Shown here: piece after piece, positions 43,874 to 52,589 of the stretch | Numbering within the stretch: the stretch's first letter is position 1 | Layout: every line of letters starts with the position of its first letter | Assembly (NCBI RefSeq): GCF_007990715.1 | Contig: NZ_BJWY01000034.1 | Coordinates: 1-55,853 of the forward strand | Direction: 5' to 3' | DNA length: 55,853 bases | From: Nocardia seriolae NBRC 15557 | GTDB taxonomy: Bacteria; Actinomycetota; Actinomycetes; Mycobacteriales; Mycobacteriaceae | The notes under the pieces: model-generated | What the model saw: the letters and a program-made list of their open reading frames with translations, nothing else | What the model was told of the DNA's origin: nothing | Database searches by the model: none | Position numbers and translations under genes: made by a program

Positions 43874-44558
43874 GTCCGGTGCCGGGAGAACGGCCGATGA
43901 GCCACGCGGTCAGCGCCGCCGCGGGACCGGCCACCGCCGCGACGGGGTCGCCGGTGCCGAGTACGGCCGTGTAGCCGGTGTCGGTGGCGGTGAGGGTACG
44001 GGCGGAATCGACCTTCGGGGACAGTTCACCCACCGACTGGGCGAGCAATCGCGCCACGAAATCGGCGGGCCAGTCCTGCGGGGTGTAGCCGACATTCAGA
44101 TCGACGTGGTGGATTTCCACCTCGAGCAGCCGCATCCAGGGGATCCGGGTGGCGGGGATTTCTCCGCCCTGACGATTGCGGACCAGGGCGGGCCAACGGT
44201 CCGGCGGCATGACGCGCGCCAGGGCGAGCCAGCGTTCGTGGGAGGCGGTGAGATCCTCCAGTTGCTCGCGCAGGGGGCGGGGCGCGCCCGCCTCGATGTC
44301 GGCTTCGCGGAGGAATTGACTTGCGTATTGCGGGGTTTCGATGCCGGTGCGGGCCCACAGCAGCAGGTTGACCAGGCTGTCGGCATTGCGGGACAGATGG
44401 GCCAGCACATGGCCGCGGGTCCAGCCGGGCAGTAGCGATGGTTCGACCAGGTCGGCGTCGGTCAGGGCGGCGACCGCTGGAACGAGTGGCGCGGTCGCGG
44501 TGGCGACGGCGTCGAGCAGGGCGGTGGTCTCGGCGAGTTGCGGGGCGTCGCTGGTCAC
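43836..44558 (-). CDS. Mycothiol-dependent maleylpyruvate-isomerase-family protein
   Basis: The DinB-like four-helix bundle shows LVEPSLLPGWTRGHVLAHLSRNADSL (metal histidine) and LLEVEIHHVDLNVGY (Glu and His ligands), the metal triad of mycothiol-dependent isomerases and transferases. The C-terminal SCP2-like part ends LTAWLIGRSPGTGLSG. The 240 residues are normal. Mycothiol is the thiol of actinobacteria. The actual substrate is unknown. Confidence 0.87.
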   Translation of the reverse strand: MTSDAPQLAETTALLDAVATATAPLVPAVAALTDADLVEPSLLPGWTRGHVLAHLSRNADSLVNLLLWARTGIETPQYASQFLREADIEAGAPRPLREQLEDLTASHERWLALARVMPPDRWPALVRNRQGGEIPATRIPWMRLLEVEIHHVDLNVGYTPQDWPADFVARLLAQSVGELSPKVDSARTLTATDTGYTAVLGTGDPVAAVAGPAAALTAWLIGRSPGTGLSGDLPSLGAWK

Positions 44559-44585
44559 GAATCCGACCCTAGACGCTTCCGGCGG

Positions 44586-45350
44586 TCAGCGGCCGGACGT
44601 CGCGGCGGTGCGCCCCCGGCGGGCCGGAATGCCGGAATCCCGTTCGGCGACAACGATTTGCACCGCCAGCGCCACCAGCCACAGCGACATGGCCCCGACC
44701 TGGATGCGCTGCGCGATGCCGAGACCGTAATTGCCGGGCAGATTGTCGGCGATCAGCATCCAGGCCGTCACCGCGGAACCCACGATCAGAATCCACAATC
44801 CGGTGTGCCGCAGGATCGGCCAGCGCCGATATTTGAAGGCCGCCACGGTGAAAGCGATCATGGCGATGTAGATGGAGAACACGGCCAGGGTGCTGGTCAG
44901 CGCGTGAATCTGATGCAGCTGTGGGAAAAGCCCGGTATCCACATAGCGTTTGGGCCTGCTCGGATCATCCGGCACGATGGGCCACTGCGCGTCCGAGATG
45001 GTGGCCGCGCCGAAGCAGGCCAGCGCCACCCAGCCGATGGTCGAGTAGCGCCGCCGCGAGAACAGCAGCACGCCACCCAGTCCCGCCACCACCAGCAGCG
45101 AGCCGGACACGGTGTCACCGGTGGTGAACACCCACCGGAAGGGTGCGCCCTTCTCGGCCAGCTGGCTGAGGAAGGTATTGGTGGGGTCGCTGGGGATGGG
45201 CAGGATGAACTCGAGCACCCAGGAGGAGTAGCCGAGCCCGGCGACGGCGATCAAGATCGCGATGAACCAGCGGAGCGCCCGGCGCCACCGCGGCTGCCGA
45301 GCGTTTTCACCCGGAGCCGCCTCGGCTAGTTTTTGCTCGGTTGGCATCAT
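44586..45350 (-). CDS. DUF998 membrane protein
   Basis: The protein has about six hydrophobic segments (FIAILIAVAGLGYSSWVL onward) and the DUF998 features LEFILPIPSDPTNTFLSQLAE and a loop with ALTSTLAVFSIYIAMIAFTVAAF. The start lies in ATG-ATG at 45350/45347. Its function is unknown. It is 27 bases upstream of the mycothiol-family gene on the same strand, so the two may be cotranscribed. Confidence 0.8.
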   Translation of the reverse strand: MMPTEQKLAEAAPGENARQPRWRRALRWFIAILIAVAGLGYSSWVLEFILPIPSDPTNTFLSQLAEKGAPFRWVFTTGDTVSGSLLVVAGLGGVLLFSRRRYSTIGWVALACFGAATISDAQWPIVPDDPSRPKRYVDTGLFPQLHQIHALTSTLAVFSIYIAMIAFTVAAFKYRRWPILRHTGLWILIVGSAVTAWMLIADNLPGNYGLGIAQRIQVGAMSLWLVALAVQIVVAERDSGIPARRGRTAATSGR

Positions 45351-45469
45351 CACCGCGCTCGCTTTCGCTGGCCTCGCTTACTCGTACTGCCCTGCCCGCA
45401 GTTGATCTGTCCGGACTGGTCGGCTGGTCCGGTCGTAAGTCCATTGTGGCGCATTTGTTAACACGCCCG

Positions 45470-45889
45470 TCACACCCCGCGCGCCAGCGCCCGCATCACC
45501 AGGTCGGCAGCCGATTCCGCGCCCTCGTGTTCCCAAACCCGGATCACGGTCCACCCGGCGGCGGCCAGCCGGGCATCGGTATCCCGATCCCGCGCGACGT
45601 TTCCCGCGAGCTTGTCGGCCCACCACTGTGCATTGTTCTTCGGTCGCGTCGCATGCTCCGGGCAGCTGTGCCAGAAACATCCGTCCACATAAACCGCGAC
45701 CTTCCGCCGGGGAAACACGATGTCTGCCCGCCGCCGCAGGCCCGGTAGCGGAGCCCTGTCCACGAAGAACCGCTTGCCCCGCCGATGTAATTCCCGCCGC
45801 AGCGCCAGCTCCGGTTGCGTGCCCACCCGCCGCTGCTTGGCCATGCGGGCACTGGTCGCCGCATCGGTGCCCGGTCGCGCCTGTGCCAT
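45470..45889 (-). CDS. vsr: Very short patch repair endonuclease
   Basis: Vsr nicks DNA at T:G mismatches produced by deamination of 5-methylcytosine. The 139-residue protein carries RVGTQPELALRRELHRRGKRF, the catalytic aspartate in RRRADIVFPRRKVAVYVDG, and the zinc/active site CFWHSCPEH. It follows the C5-methyltransferase gene by nine bases in the same operon, the usual pairing. Confidence 0.93.
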   Translation of the reverse strand: MAQARPGTDAATSARMAKQRRVGTQPELALRRELHRRGKRFFVDRAPLPGLRRRADIVFPRRKVAVYVDGCFWHSCPEHATRPKNNAQWWADKLAGNVARDRDTDARLAAAGWTVIRVWEHEGAESAADLVMRALARGV

Positions 45890-45898
45890 CAGGGCACC

Positions 45899-47056
45899 CT
45901 ATGCCGCCTCGCGCGGCGCGCCCCCCATGCGCTCGAGATGGTTCTCCACATCGTCGAGGAAGCCTTCGGGAAAACGCAGCGAACCCATGCGCGTGCGGCG
46001 CAGGAATCCCGCGGTCGCCCGTGCGGAGAGCAGCCGGGAATCGTCGAGGAACCAGCGCAGATCCTCGTAGGGCGCGTGAACGGGCCAGGTGGACACCGGA
46101 ACCCGATGCACCACCCCGCCATGCCCCCAGGCCGCCGAGGGCCAGCTGCGGCGGGTCAACGGTTCTCCCTCGGGCACCGGGTCGTCGGTCGGATTGGTGA
46201 TCCGCTCGGCGATCCACGAGGCCATGCGCACGCTCACCGCATTGCCGACCAGCTTCCAGCGATGCCCGTGCCGAATGCCCGGAACCGTCAAAGCCGGTGT
46301 GGTCCAGTCCCGATCGAAGCCCTGCAGGCGCTCACCGTCGGTGATGCCGGGAGTCACCAGCTCACCCGACGGCAGCCGCACGGCCGGCGGGCTCGCGATG
46401 CCGAGACCCGAGCCGCCCTTCAGCGTCGGCACGGCATTCACCGCCCACCCCAGCCCACGGGTGCCCTCGGTCCAGTAGAAGCCGCACGGATCCTGCGCCG
46501 GATGGCCCCCATCGCGGGGGCCCGCATCCGCCCCGAACAGGATCGGCCGCGGATCATCGGTGCGTGAGGCCAGCATCAGCACCCGTTCGCGGCGCTGCGG
46601 CAGCCCGAACGCGCGCGCATCCACCACCCGGTAGGCCCAGGTGTAGCCGAGTTCGGTGAGCGCGTCGGTGATGTGGCGCATGGCCGCCCCGCTGCCGAGC
46701 TGCAGCATGAACGGCACATTTTCGATGAGCAGCCAGCGCGGGCCCTTCTTCCGCTTGACCAGCCGGAACACCTCGTCCACCAAACCCGAACGGGCCCCGG
46801 TGATTCCGGCCGTGCGCCCGGCCTGCGACAGGTCCTGGCAGGGAAATCCCGCCGCCACCAGCTCGGTTCCGGCGGGCAGCGCACGCAGCTTGGTCACATC
46901 GGAATGCAATGGCACATCGGGGAAATGCGCGCCCAGCACGGCCTGCGCACCGGAGTCGATCTCACACAGCAACTCACTGCGCCACCCGTGCGCCGCAAGC
47001 CCGAGCTCCAGCCCGCCGATCCCGGCGAACAGCCCGACCATCCGCGCGCCCGTCAC
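45899..47056 (-). CDS. dcm: DNA (cytosine-5) methyltransferase
   Basis: All main motifs of C5-methyltransferases are present in order: VGLFAGIGGLELGL (I), AAGFPCQDLSQAGRT (IV, catalytic Cys), LLIENVPFML (VI), AFGLPQRRERVLML (VIII) and WKLVGNAVSVRMASW (X). The target recognition region is about 110 residues. I chose GTG 47056 with AAGGGA seven bases upstream. The pair with vsr lacks a visible restriction enzyme, so it may be a solitary regulator or anti-restriction methylase. Confidence 0.92.
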   Translation of the reverse strand: MTGARMVGLFAGIGGLELGLAAHGWRSELLCEIDSGAQAVLGAHFPDVPLHSDVTKLRALPAGTELVAAGFPCQDLSQAGRTAGITGARSGLVDEVFRLVKRKKGPRWLLIENVPFMLQLGSGAAMRHITDALTELGYTWAYRVVDARAFGLPQRRERVLMLASRTDDPRPILFGADAGPRDGGHPAQDPCGFYWTEGTRGLGWAVNAVPTLKGGSGLGIASPPAVRLPSGELVTPGITDGERLQGFDRDWTTPALTVPGIRHGHRWKLVGNAVSVRMASWIAERITNPTDDPVPEGEPLTRRSWPSAAWGHGGVVHRVPVSTWPVHAPYEDLRWFLDDSRLLSARATAGFLRRTRMGSLRFPEGFLDDVENHLERMGGAPREAA

Positions 47057-47315
47057 AACAGTCCCTTTCACCCCGGAGTCCCCGTGCCCCGAGCAGGTTA
47101 CTCGAGTACCCACACCCCCATGGTGATCAACACTGTTCCACAGCCCCCACCCAGAGCCGTCCGCTATCACCAGGACAATTGATCAGCATGCGATGGCGTG
47201 CGGAAATGCCGAGAACCGGCGCACACCATTGCATGTTGATCACGATGTCCCCCGTCGCGAGTGATACCGGCCGGGGAGCGCGAGTGTGCGGACACCTGCA
47301 ACTACGGTTATAGGC

Positions 47316-47918
47316 GTGACGGATAACGGGAGTGAGGAAGCCAAGCCGGGCGCACCACGGTGGCCGGCGATTCTCACCTGGCGGGCACACAACGCGTCCC
47401 GGATGGAGTCGGTGCGGGTGGTGCTGAGCGGCAACCGGATTCGCGCCGCGGGCCGCATCATCGCCGGTGAGTGCGAGGATCACCCCGCCTTCAGCGCCTC
47501 CTACGACCTGGTCACCGACGAGTCCGGGGTCACCAAGCGGCTGTCCCTGCGCAGCACGCTCGCCACGGGCGAACGCCACGCCTCGATCGCCCGCGACGAG
47601 GAGAACTACTGGCTCATCGACGCCGGAAACACCCACGTGAGATCCACTTTCGGCGGAGCTTTGGACGTCGACGTGGTGCTGAGCCCCTTCTTCAACACCC
47701 TCCCGATCCGTAGATACGGCCTGGCCCATGCCAGCGAGGACGTCCAGGTCCCGGTCGTCTACGTCCGCCTCCCCGACCTGCTCGTCCAGGAAGCCAGCCT
47801 CACCTACAGCAGCGGCCCCGACGGCATCCACGTCCTGTCCCCCGTATCGAGCGCGACCGTCACCGTCGACCCCGACGGCTTCCTCCTCGACTACCCCGGC
47901 CTGGCCGAACGCATCTGA
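47316..47918 (+). CDS. Putative glycolipid-binding-domain protein
   Basis: This 200-residue protein matches the family annotated as putative glycolipid-binding: ILTWRAHNASRMESVRVVLSGNRI, FSASYDLVTDESGVTKRLSL, a YWLIDAGNTHVRSTFGGALDVDVVLSPFFNTLPIRR segment and the C-terminal LTYSSGPDGIHVLSPVSSATVTVDPDGFLLDYPG. The start is GTG 47316. It converges with tyrA, matching the Rv3755c-Rv3754 neighbourhood. The true ligand is not established. Confidence 0.8.
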   Translation: MTDNGSEEAKPGAPRWPAILTWRAHNASRMESVRVVLSGNRIRAAGRIIAGECEDHPAFSASYDLVTDESGVTKRLSLRSTLATGERHASIARDEENYWLIDAGNTHVRSTFGGALDVDVVLSPFFNTLPIRRYGLAHASEDVQVPVVYVRLPDLLVQEASLTYSSGPDGIHVLSPVSSATVTVDPDGFLLDYPGLAERI

Positions 47919-47923
47919 TCCGC

Positions 47924-47973
47924 CGAGTGGCAGATGCTGGAGGGGATTTGCCCCCTCCAGAACCTGCCACTCG
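47924..47973. terminator. Bidirectional terminator
   Basis: A long hairpin combines cgagtggcag with ctgccactcg and ctggagggg with ccccctccag, separated by three-base bulges, between the convergent glycolipid-binding gene and tyrA. Confidence 0.88.
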
Positions 47974-47978
47974 ATGAA

Positions 47979-48929
47979 TCAGTCGAGGGAGTTGAGGACG
48001 CCGCCGGAGCGACCGGCGTCGATGAGCTTGGTCAGCCAGTTGTGGTCGCCGGGGCGGACATCGGTGATGAACCAGCGTTCGTTGTCGTCGTAGTCGGTGC
48101 GGGCGTCGTGGCCCGCCTCGGTGAGTTCGGTGATGGTGCCGTTGGCGCGGAGGCTGTCACGGGCCTGGGTGAGGACCTCGAGGGTGTCGTCGAGGACGTC
48201 GAGCAGTGCGGTGGCGTTCGGTTCGCAGATGGCGCGGACCAGGTCGGGGGCGGTGGCGGCGACCCGGGTGCCGTCGCGGAAGGAACCCGCGGCCAGACCC
48301 AGGGCCAGGGGACCGCCGTTCGCGCCCTCGATGGCGAGGGCCTCGGCCAGGACGTGGGGTAGGTGGGAGATGCGGGCCACCGCGCGGTCGTGCTCGACCG
48401 CCAGCACCGGGACCACCACCGCGCCGCAGTCCAGCGCGAGCTGCGCGACACGCCGGAACGGGTCGGCGTGTACACCGGGATCCACGCTGACCGCCCAGGC
48501 CGCGTTCTTGAACAGGTCGGGAGCCGATGCCGCCCAACCGGATTCGCTGGTCCCGGCCATCGGGTGCCCGCCGACGTAGCGCGCGCCCAGTTCGTGCCGC
48601 TGCACGGCCGCCGCGACCGGGGCCTTCACGCTCACCACGTCGGTGAGGACGCAATCGGGGGCGAAGGTCTTCACATCCGAGAGCACCGCGTCGATGGCGG
48701 GCATGGGCACGCCGACCACGATCAGCGCGTCGCGCCCGGCGGCCCGGGTGAGCACCGCCTCGACATCGCTGATCACGTCGTATCCATCCATCCGGGCGGC
48801 CTTCGCGCCGACCTCGGAGCGGTTGTAGCCGAACGCCTCGTAGCCGGCCGCGGCGGCGGCGCGCAGCACCGATCCGCCGATCAAACCGGTACCCAGGACG
48901 CAGACAGCTGGTTTCGGAGTGCCCGTCAT
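47979..48929 (-). CDS. tyrA: Prephenate dehydrogenase
   Basis: TyrA oxidatively decarboxylates prephenate in tyrosine synthesis. The NAD motif is VCVLGTGLIGGSVLRAA, followed by DCVLTDVVSVKAPVAAAV, YVGGHPMAGTSESGW and SHLPHVLAEALA, all diagnostic. The 316-residue protein starts at ATG 48929 and is divergent from the tadA operon. Its stop overlaps the tail of the terminator hairpin region. Confidence 0.94.
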   Translation of the reverse strand: MTGTPKPAVCVLGTGLIGGSVLRAAAAAGYEAFGYNRSEVGAKAARMDGYDVISDVEAVLTRAAGRDALIVVGVPMPAIDAVLSDVKTFAPDCVLTDVVSVKAPVAAAVQRHELGARYVGGHPMAGTSESGWAASAPDLFKNAAWAVSVDPGVHADPFRRVAQLALDCGAVVVPVLAVEHDRAVARISHLPHVLAEALAIEGANGGPLALGLAAGSFRDGTRVAATAPDLVRAICEPNATALLDVLDDTLEVLTQARDSLRANGTITELTEAGHDARTDYDDNERWFITDVRPGDHNWLTKLIDAGRSGGVLNSLD

Positions 48930-48987
48930 GCGATCAGATTGGCATACGACTTCAACATTTCCCCCGAAGCGGACTACCGTTGCGGCC

Positions 48988-49527
48988 ATGGCAGCACAGC
49001 GCTCGAGCACGAACAGGGCGGCGTCGGATGAGTTCGACGACGTGGAAGGGTTCGCAGTGGCGGTTGTCCGCGAGGAAGCCAACTGGAAAGTGACGCCCCT
49101 GAGCGAGGCCGCACTGTCCAGTCTGTCCGCGGCCGAGCACGAGTTGCGCACGCTGCGAAGTTCCGGCGCGGTCTTCGGCCTGCTCGACGTCGACGACGAA
49201 TTCTTCATCATCCTGCGCCCGGGCCCGACCGGCAGCCGAATCCTGCTGTCGGACGCCACCGCCGCCATCGACTACGACATCGCGGCCGATGTACTGGAGG
49301 AACTCAATATCGAGATCCCCGACATCGACCCCGACGAGCTCGACGACATCGAGCCCTGGGAGGAGGGCGACCTCGGCGTGCTGTCCGACCTCGGCCTGCC
49401 CGAACCGGTGCTGTCGGTGATCCTCGCCGAGACCGACCTCTACCCGGACGAACAGCTCGGCATGATCGCCCAGCGCCTCGGCTTCGCCAACGAATTCTCC
49501 GCGGTCCTGGACAAGCTCCCGCGTTGA
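48988..49527 (+). CDS. tRNA adenosine deaminase-associated protein
   Basis: This 179-residue acidic protein matches the family next to tadA in many actinobacteria (Rv3753c type): EFDDVEGFAVAVVREEANWKVTPL, LRTLRSSGAVFGLLDVDDEFFIILRPGP, and a DEQLGMIAQRLGFANEF end. Its stop overlaps the TTG start of tadA. The family's exact role is unknown; the tight linkage suggests it helps the deaminase. Confidence 0.88.
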   Translation: MAAQRSSTNRAASDEFDDVEGFAVAVVREEANWKVTPLSEAALSSLSAAEHELRTLRSSGAVFGLLDVDDEFFIILRPGPTGSRILLSDATAAIDYDIAADVLEELNIEIPDIDPDELDDIEPWEEGDLGVLSDLGLPEPVLSVILAETDLYPDEQLGMIAQRLGFANEFSAVLDKLPR

Positions 49528-49991
49528 TCGGCTCGCTCGCCTCCGATGAGGCGATGATGCGGGCCGCCATCGCCGCGGCAGCCGCCGCGGATCCGCGCGA
49601 CGTCCCCGTCGGCGCGGTCGTCTTCGACGCCCAGGGCCGCGAGCTGGCGCGCGCCGCCAATGCCCGTGAGGCCCTGGGCGATCCGACCGCCCATGCCGAA
49701 GTCCTCGCCCTGCGCGCCGCCGCCCGAGTGGTCGGCGACGGCTGGCGCCTCGAGGGCTGCACCCTCGCTGTCACCCTCGAACCGTGCACCATGTGCGCCG
49801 GCGCCCTCGTCCTCTCCCGGGTAGACCGCCTCATCTTCGGCGCCTGGGAACCCAAAACCGGCGCCGTCGGCTCCCTCTGGGACGTAGTCCGTGACCGACG
49901 TCTCAATCACCGCCCCCAAGTCCGAGCCGGCGTCCTCGAACCCGAATGCGCCGCTCTCCTCGACATTTTCTTCCGCACCCACCGCCCCTGA
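49524..49991 (+). CDS. tadA: tRNA-specific adenosine deaminase
   Basis: TadA converts A34 of tRNA-Arg(ACG) to inosine; its substrate gene is the island site at 35640. The zinc site is DPTAHAEVLAL (His and catalytic Glu) and EPCTMCAGALVL (two Cys). The 155-residue protein starts with TTG overlapping the preceding TGA. It lies just upstream of tRNA-Ser(CGA). Confidence 0.94.
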   Translation: MIGSLASDEAMMRAAIAAAAAADPRDVPVGAVVFDAQGRELARAANAREALGDPTAHAEVLALRAAARVVGDGWRLEGCTLAVTLEPCTMCAGALVLSRVDRLIFGAWEPKTGAVGSLWDVVRDRRLNHRPQVRAGVLEPECAALLDIFFRTHRP

Positions 49992-50045
49992 CCCCCCTCT
50001 CCAGGCGATTTCAGAATCCCGGGTCCCCTCAGGTAAAGTCACCTG

Positions 50046-50135
50046 CGGTGGCGTGTCCGAGCGGCCTAAGGAGCACGCCTCGAAAGCGTGTGAGGGGTAA
50101 CCCCCCTCCGAGGGTTCAAATCCCTCCGCCACCGC
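50046..50135 (+). tRNA. tRNA-Ser (anticodon CGA)
   Basis: GGTGGCG (50046-50052) pairs with CGCCACC (50125-50131), then G and encoded CCA. The loop ctcgaaa in stem cacgc/gcgtg gives CGA at 50080-50082. A long variable arm follows. An integrase gene starts the next region, so its 3' end is likely the attachment site of the second element. Confidence 0.97.
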
Positions 50136-50137
50136 CA

Positions 50138-50177
50138 GTGCCCCTGACCTGCTAAGCCCAGTTCAGGGGCCTTTTTT
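50138..50177 (+). terminator. Terminator after tRNA-Ser(CGA)
   Basis: gcccctga (50138-50145) pairs with tcaggggc (50163-50170), followed by cttttttat. It is a classic intrinsic terminator. Confidence 0.9.
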
Positions 50178-51411
50178 ATGCCGCGATCGGATCGCGATCC
50201 GTCGGTTCCGCAACATTTCCGCAACGGGCGGCGGATGAGTACCGCGTATCCATGATGTCCGCAACGTTGTCCAGGTCCGCATTGAACAGGTCTGCATAGT
50301 CGTTCAGCGTTACGGATGGGTCCTTGTGCCCGAGCATCTTCGACAGCACCAACACGTTCGCACCCGCCGAGATCGCCAGTGACGCACAGGTATGCCGGAG
50401 ATCGTGCGGTGTGATCCGCTGAACCTTGGCCCGCTTTACCGCGCCGACGAACCAGCCATCATCGCTCTTGGACCGTCCGAGGTACTTGGTGGCGTCCTCC
50501 TTGTTCGGGAACACCAGGGCGTCAGGTTTCAAATCCTCGACGTGGAACCGCAGCAGATCGAGGACAAACCTCGCCACTGGTACCTCGCGGTTCTCGCGCC
50601 CCTTTGTCGGGCCAACCTTGAACCCGGTCTCTTCGGTCACAGCCTTGGTGATCGAGAGCCGCTTGCGCATGAAGTCGATATCGAAGACCCGCAACGCGAT
50701 TGCCTCACCCCACCGGATACCGCAGTAAGCGAGTACGAGTACAAGCAGACCGTGACCGTGAACGTCAGCTTCCTTCGATAGTCGGCCAACATCCTCGGCT
50801 GTCAGGTAGATGTGCTTCTTGCGGAGCTTCTTCGGCATCACCTTGGAGACCGTCTTGCTGCGCGCCGGATTCTTGGGCAGCAGGCCACGACTCACTGCGA
50901 GATCCAGGATGCCCGCGAGGACACCGTAGGCGCGGATGATGACGGTGGCACCGGCATTAATGTCGGGTTTGCTGTTCTTCTCTGCGCGCTGCTGAGCTGC
51001 CAGCCGCATGTCCAGAATCCAGGTCTTCACGTCCTCGGTGTCCACGTCTCCGACCCCGACGCCCGACCAGCGCTCCTTCACGTGGTTACGCCACGACGAC
51101 TCCAAAGGCCCCGAATTCGTCTCTGCGGTCGTGGCCCCCTTCTCCTTCAGCCAGTCCGGCGCGAGCGCGCCGACCTTGATTCGACCGGCAGAAGGTGCGA
51201 TGTAATCGCCTGTGGCCTTCTTGGTTTCCGTCTCTGCCTGGAACGACTTGGCCGCACCGAGGGTCTTGAAGCCAGACTTTGACGTTTGCTTGCCTGCCGG
51301 TGTCCGATAAACGACCCGATATCGAATCCCCTTGTCCTTCGGGGTCTTTCGAACGTCGTACTCGTAGATTCCGGGGTAGTTGGTGGCCCTCTCCTTGTTG
51401 GTGGTCGTCAT
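50176..51411 (-). CDS. int: Tyrosine recombinase (integrase)
   Basis: This 411-residue site-specific recombinase has the active-site residues AYCGIRWGEAIAL (Arg I), PHDLRHTCASL (His-x-x-Arg), LGHKDPSVTLNDYADLF (His and the nucleophilic Tyr). The N-terminus contains an AP2-like arm-binding stretch (YRVVYRTPAGKQTSKSGFKT). Its stop is 40 bases from the end of tRNA-Ser(CGA). A homologous arrangement, integrase beside serine tRNA and tadA, exists in M. tuberculosis around Rv3751-Rv3752c. Confidence 0.95.
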   Translation of the reverse strand: MTTTNKERATNYPGIYEYDVRKTPKDKGIRYRVVYRTPAGKQTSKSGFKTLGAAKSFQAETETKKATGDYIAPSAGRIKVGALAPDWLKEKGATTAETNSGPLESSWRNHVKERWSGVGVGDVDTEDVKTWILDMRLAAQQRAEKNSKPDINAGATVIIRAYGVLAGILDLAVSRGLLPKNPARSKTVSKVMPKKLRKKHIYLTAEDVGRLSKEADVHGHGLLVLVLAYCGIRWGEAIALRVFDIDFMRKRLSITKAVTEETGFKVGPTKGRENREVPVARFVLDLLRFHVEDLKPDALVFPNKEDATKYLGRSKSDDGWFVGAVKRAKVQRITPHDLRHTCASLAISAGANVLVLSKMLGHKDPSVTLNDYADLFNADLDNVADIMDTRYSSAARCGNVAEPTDRDPIAA

Positions 51412-51415
51412 CTAG

Positions 51416-51895
51416 CTAGTTCTCCTTGATCTCATTGAGTAGCAGCACAATTCGCCGCAGGGCCGCCGCCTGCTGCTGCGGCGTGAGCGCCGCGTACATG
51501 GGGCCGACCACGTCGGCGAGGACCTGCACAGGGTCGGCTGGCCAGTCGGCGGTGACTGCGGGAGCCGGATTAGCCGCTCCCTTGACTGTGGAGATGCCAT
51601 CCCAGAGTTTGAGCAGGTTCGCGAGCTGCGGCACGGTCGGCGCGGACGCCTCCATGCCCTTGATTGTGCGCACGGGGACGCCGGAAAGTTCGGCCAGCCG
51701 AGTTTGAGTCAGTTTCAGCGCCTGACGTTCCCGCATGATCTTGGCTGCGAACCGCGCCCGGTCCTCGGCGTCAAGCCTCTCCCCTTGATGCAGTCGGTAG
51801 AACACCTCGAGGTCGACGTCGAAATCTTCACCATGTGACGGATCGACCTCATCGGGATAGTCGCCGTAGTAATCCTGGTCACTTTTGTCATCCAC
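51416..51895 (-). CDS. XRE-type repressor of the element
   Basis: The 159-residue protein has an acidic start, then RFAAKIMRERQALKLTQTRLA and ELSGVPVRTIKGMEASAPTV, a helix-turn-helix. It is four bases upstream of the integrase gene and divergent from the early genes, the position of the master repressor in integrative elements. An inverted repeat at 51915-51940 is the likely operator. Confidence 0.84.
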   Translation of the reverse strand: MDDKSDQDYYGDYPDEVDPSHGEDFDVDLEVFYRLHQGERLDAEDRARFAAKIMRERQALKLTQTRLAELSGVPVRTIKGMEASAPTVPQLANLLKLWDGISTVKGAANPAPAVTADWPADPVQVLADVVGPMYAALTPQQQAAALRRIVLLLNEIKEN

Positions 51896-51914
51896 AACGG
51901 TCCACTCCTTTCAA

Positions 51915-51940
51915 CTCTTGCCCCTAGCGCAGTGCAAGAG
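51915..51940. promoter_or_regulatory. Operator candidate between repressor and early genes
   Basis: ctcttgc (51915-51921) and gcaagag (51934-51940) form a perfect 7-bp inverted repeat separated by 12 bases, 20 bases upstream of the repressor start in the divergent promoter gap. Confidence 0.6.
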
Positions 51941-52083
51941 TAGCACGATACTGCGATGCGTGGACATGGAGTTGTGGGTATCAGCCGAGAACCGTGGTGT
52001 ACGGTTGGTCGAGAGGGGTGAGATATTGAATCTCCCGCCCCTTGAGGTTGGCAATAATTCCGACAAGCAAGGAGAAGGTCGCG

Positions 52084-52263
52084 ATGACCACACCTATGAG
52101 CCCGGCTGAAGCTGCACGCGTCGCTGGGTGCCACCAGAACAGCATCTATGCCGCCCTCCTGGCCGGTGAACTAAAGGGCTACCAGCGCCGCGCACCGAAA
52201 GGGCGCTGGCGGATCTTCCCAGAAGATTTGGACCACTGGCTTCGTGGTGGTGTGGCCGCATGA
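52084..52263 (+). CDS. AlpA/excisionase-like helix-turn-helix protein
   Basis: This 59-residue protein is a MerR/AlpA-type DNA-binding fold: SPAEAARVAGCHQNSIYAALLAGELKGYQRRAPKGRWRIFPEDLDHWL. Such proteins act as excisionases or activators of element genes. The ATG at 52084 has aaggag nine bases upstream, better than the ATG at 52042. Its stop overlaps the next start. Confidence 0.85.
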   Translation: MTTPMSPAEAARVAGCHQNSIYAALLAGELKGYQRRAPKGRWRIFPEDLDHWLRGGVAA

Positions 52264-52589
52264 TCATGGACAAGAACGCCATCCGCGCACTACTCACCAG
52301 CGACATGCCCGCAGAGGAACGAATCTGCGCCACGCTGGCTGCACTTTCGGGAGAAGGTGCCGTGACACTCCGTGCGGGACAGGGAATGAAGGTCAAGCCG
52401 GGCTCGGTCGAATTCCTTCGCGGCATCCTGAACGCTGGTCCACTGCCGCGTCAGCACGTGCTGAAGGCGGCTACCGTCCGCGGATTTAGTGAGGATCACA
52501 TGACTGTTGCTGCTGGCTGGCTCAGGGTGAAATCCACTCGATACGAGTCGAACCGAGTCCTGTGGTCGATTCCGGAGGCGAGCCAGTGA
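52260..52589 (+). CDS. Hypothetical protein of the element, 109 aa
   Basis: The protein is small and soluble, with a middle that could be a winged helix (GPLPRQHVLKAATVRGFSED). ATG 52260 overlaps the preceding stop. The stop overlaps the GTG of the ATPase gene. I recognise no family; the context suggests a replication or regulation accessory. Confidence 0.75.
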   Translation: MIMDKNAIRALLTSDMPAEERICATLAALSGEGAVTLRAGQGMKVKPGSVEFLRGILNAGPLPRQHVLKAATVRGFSEDHMTVAAGWLRVKSTRYESNRVLWSIPEASQ

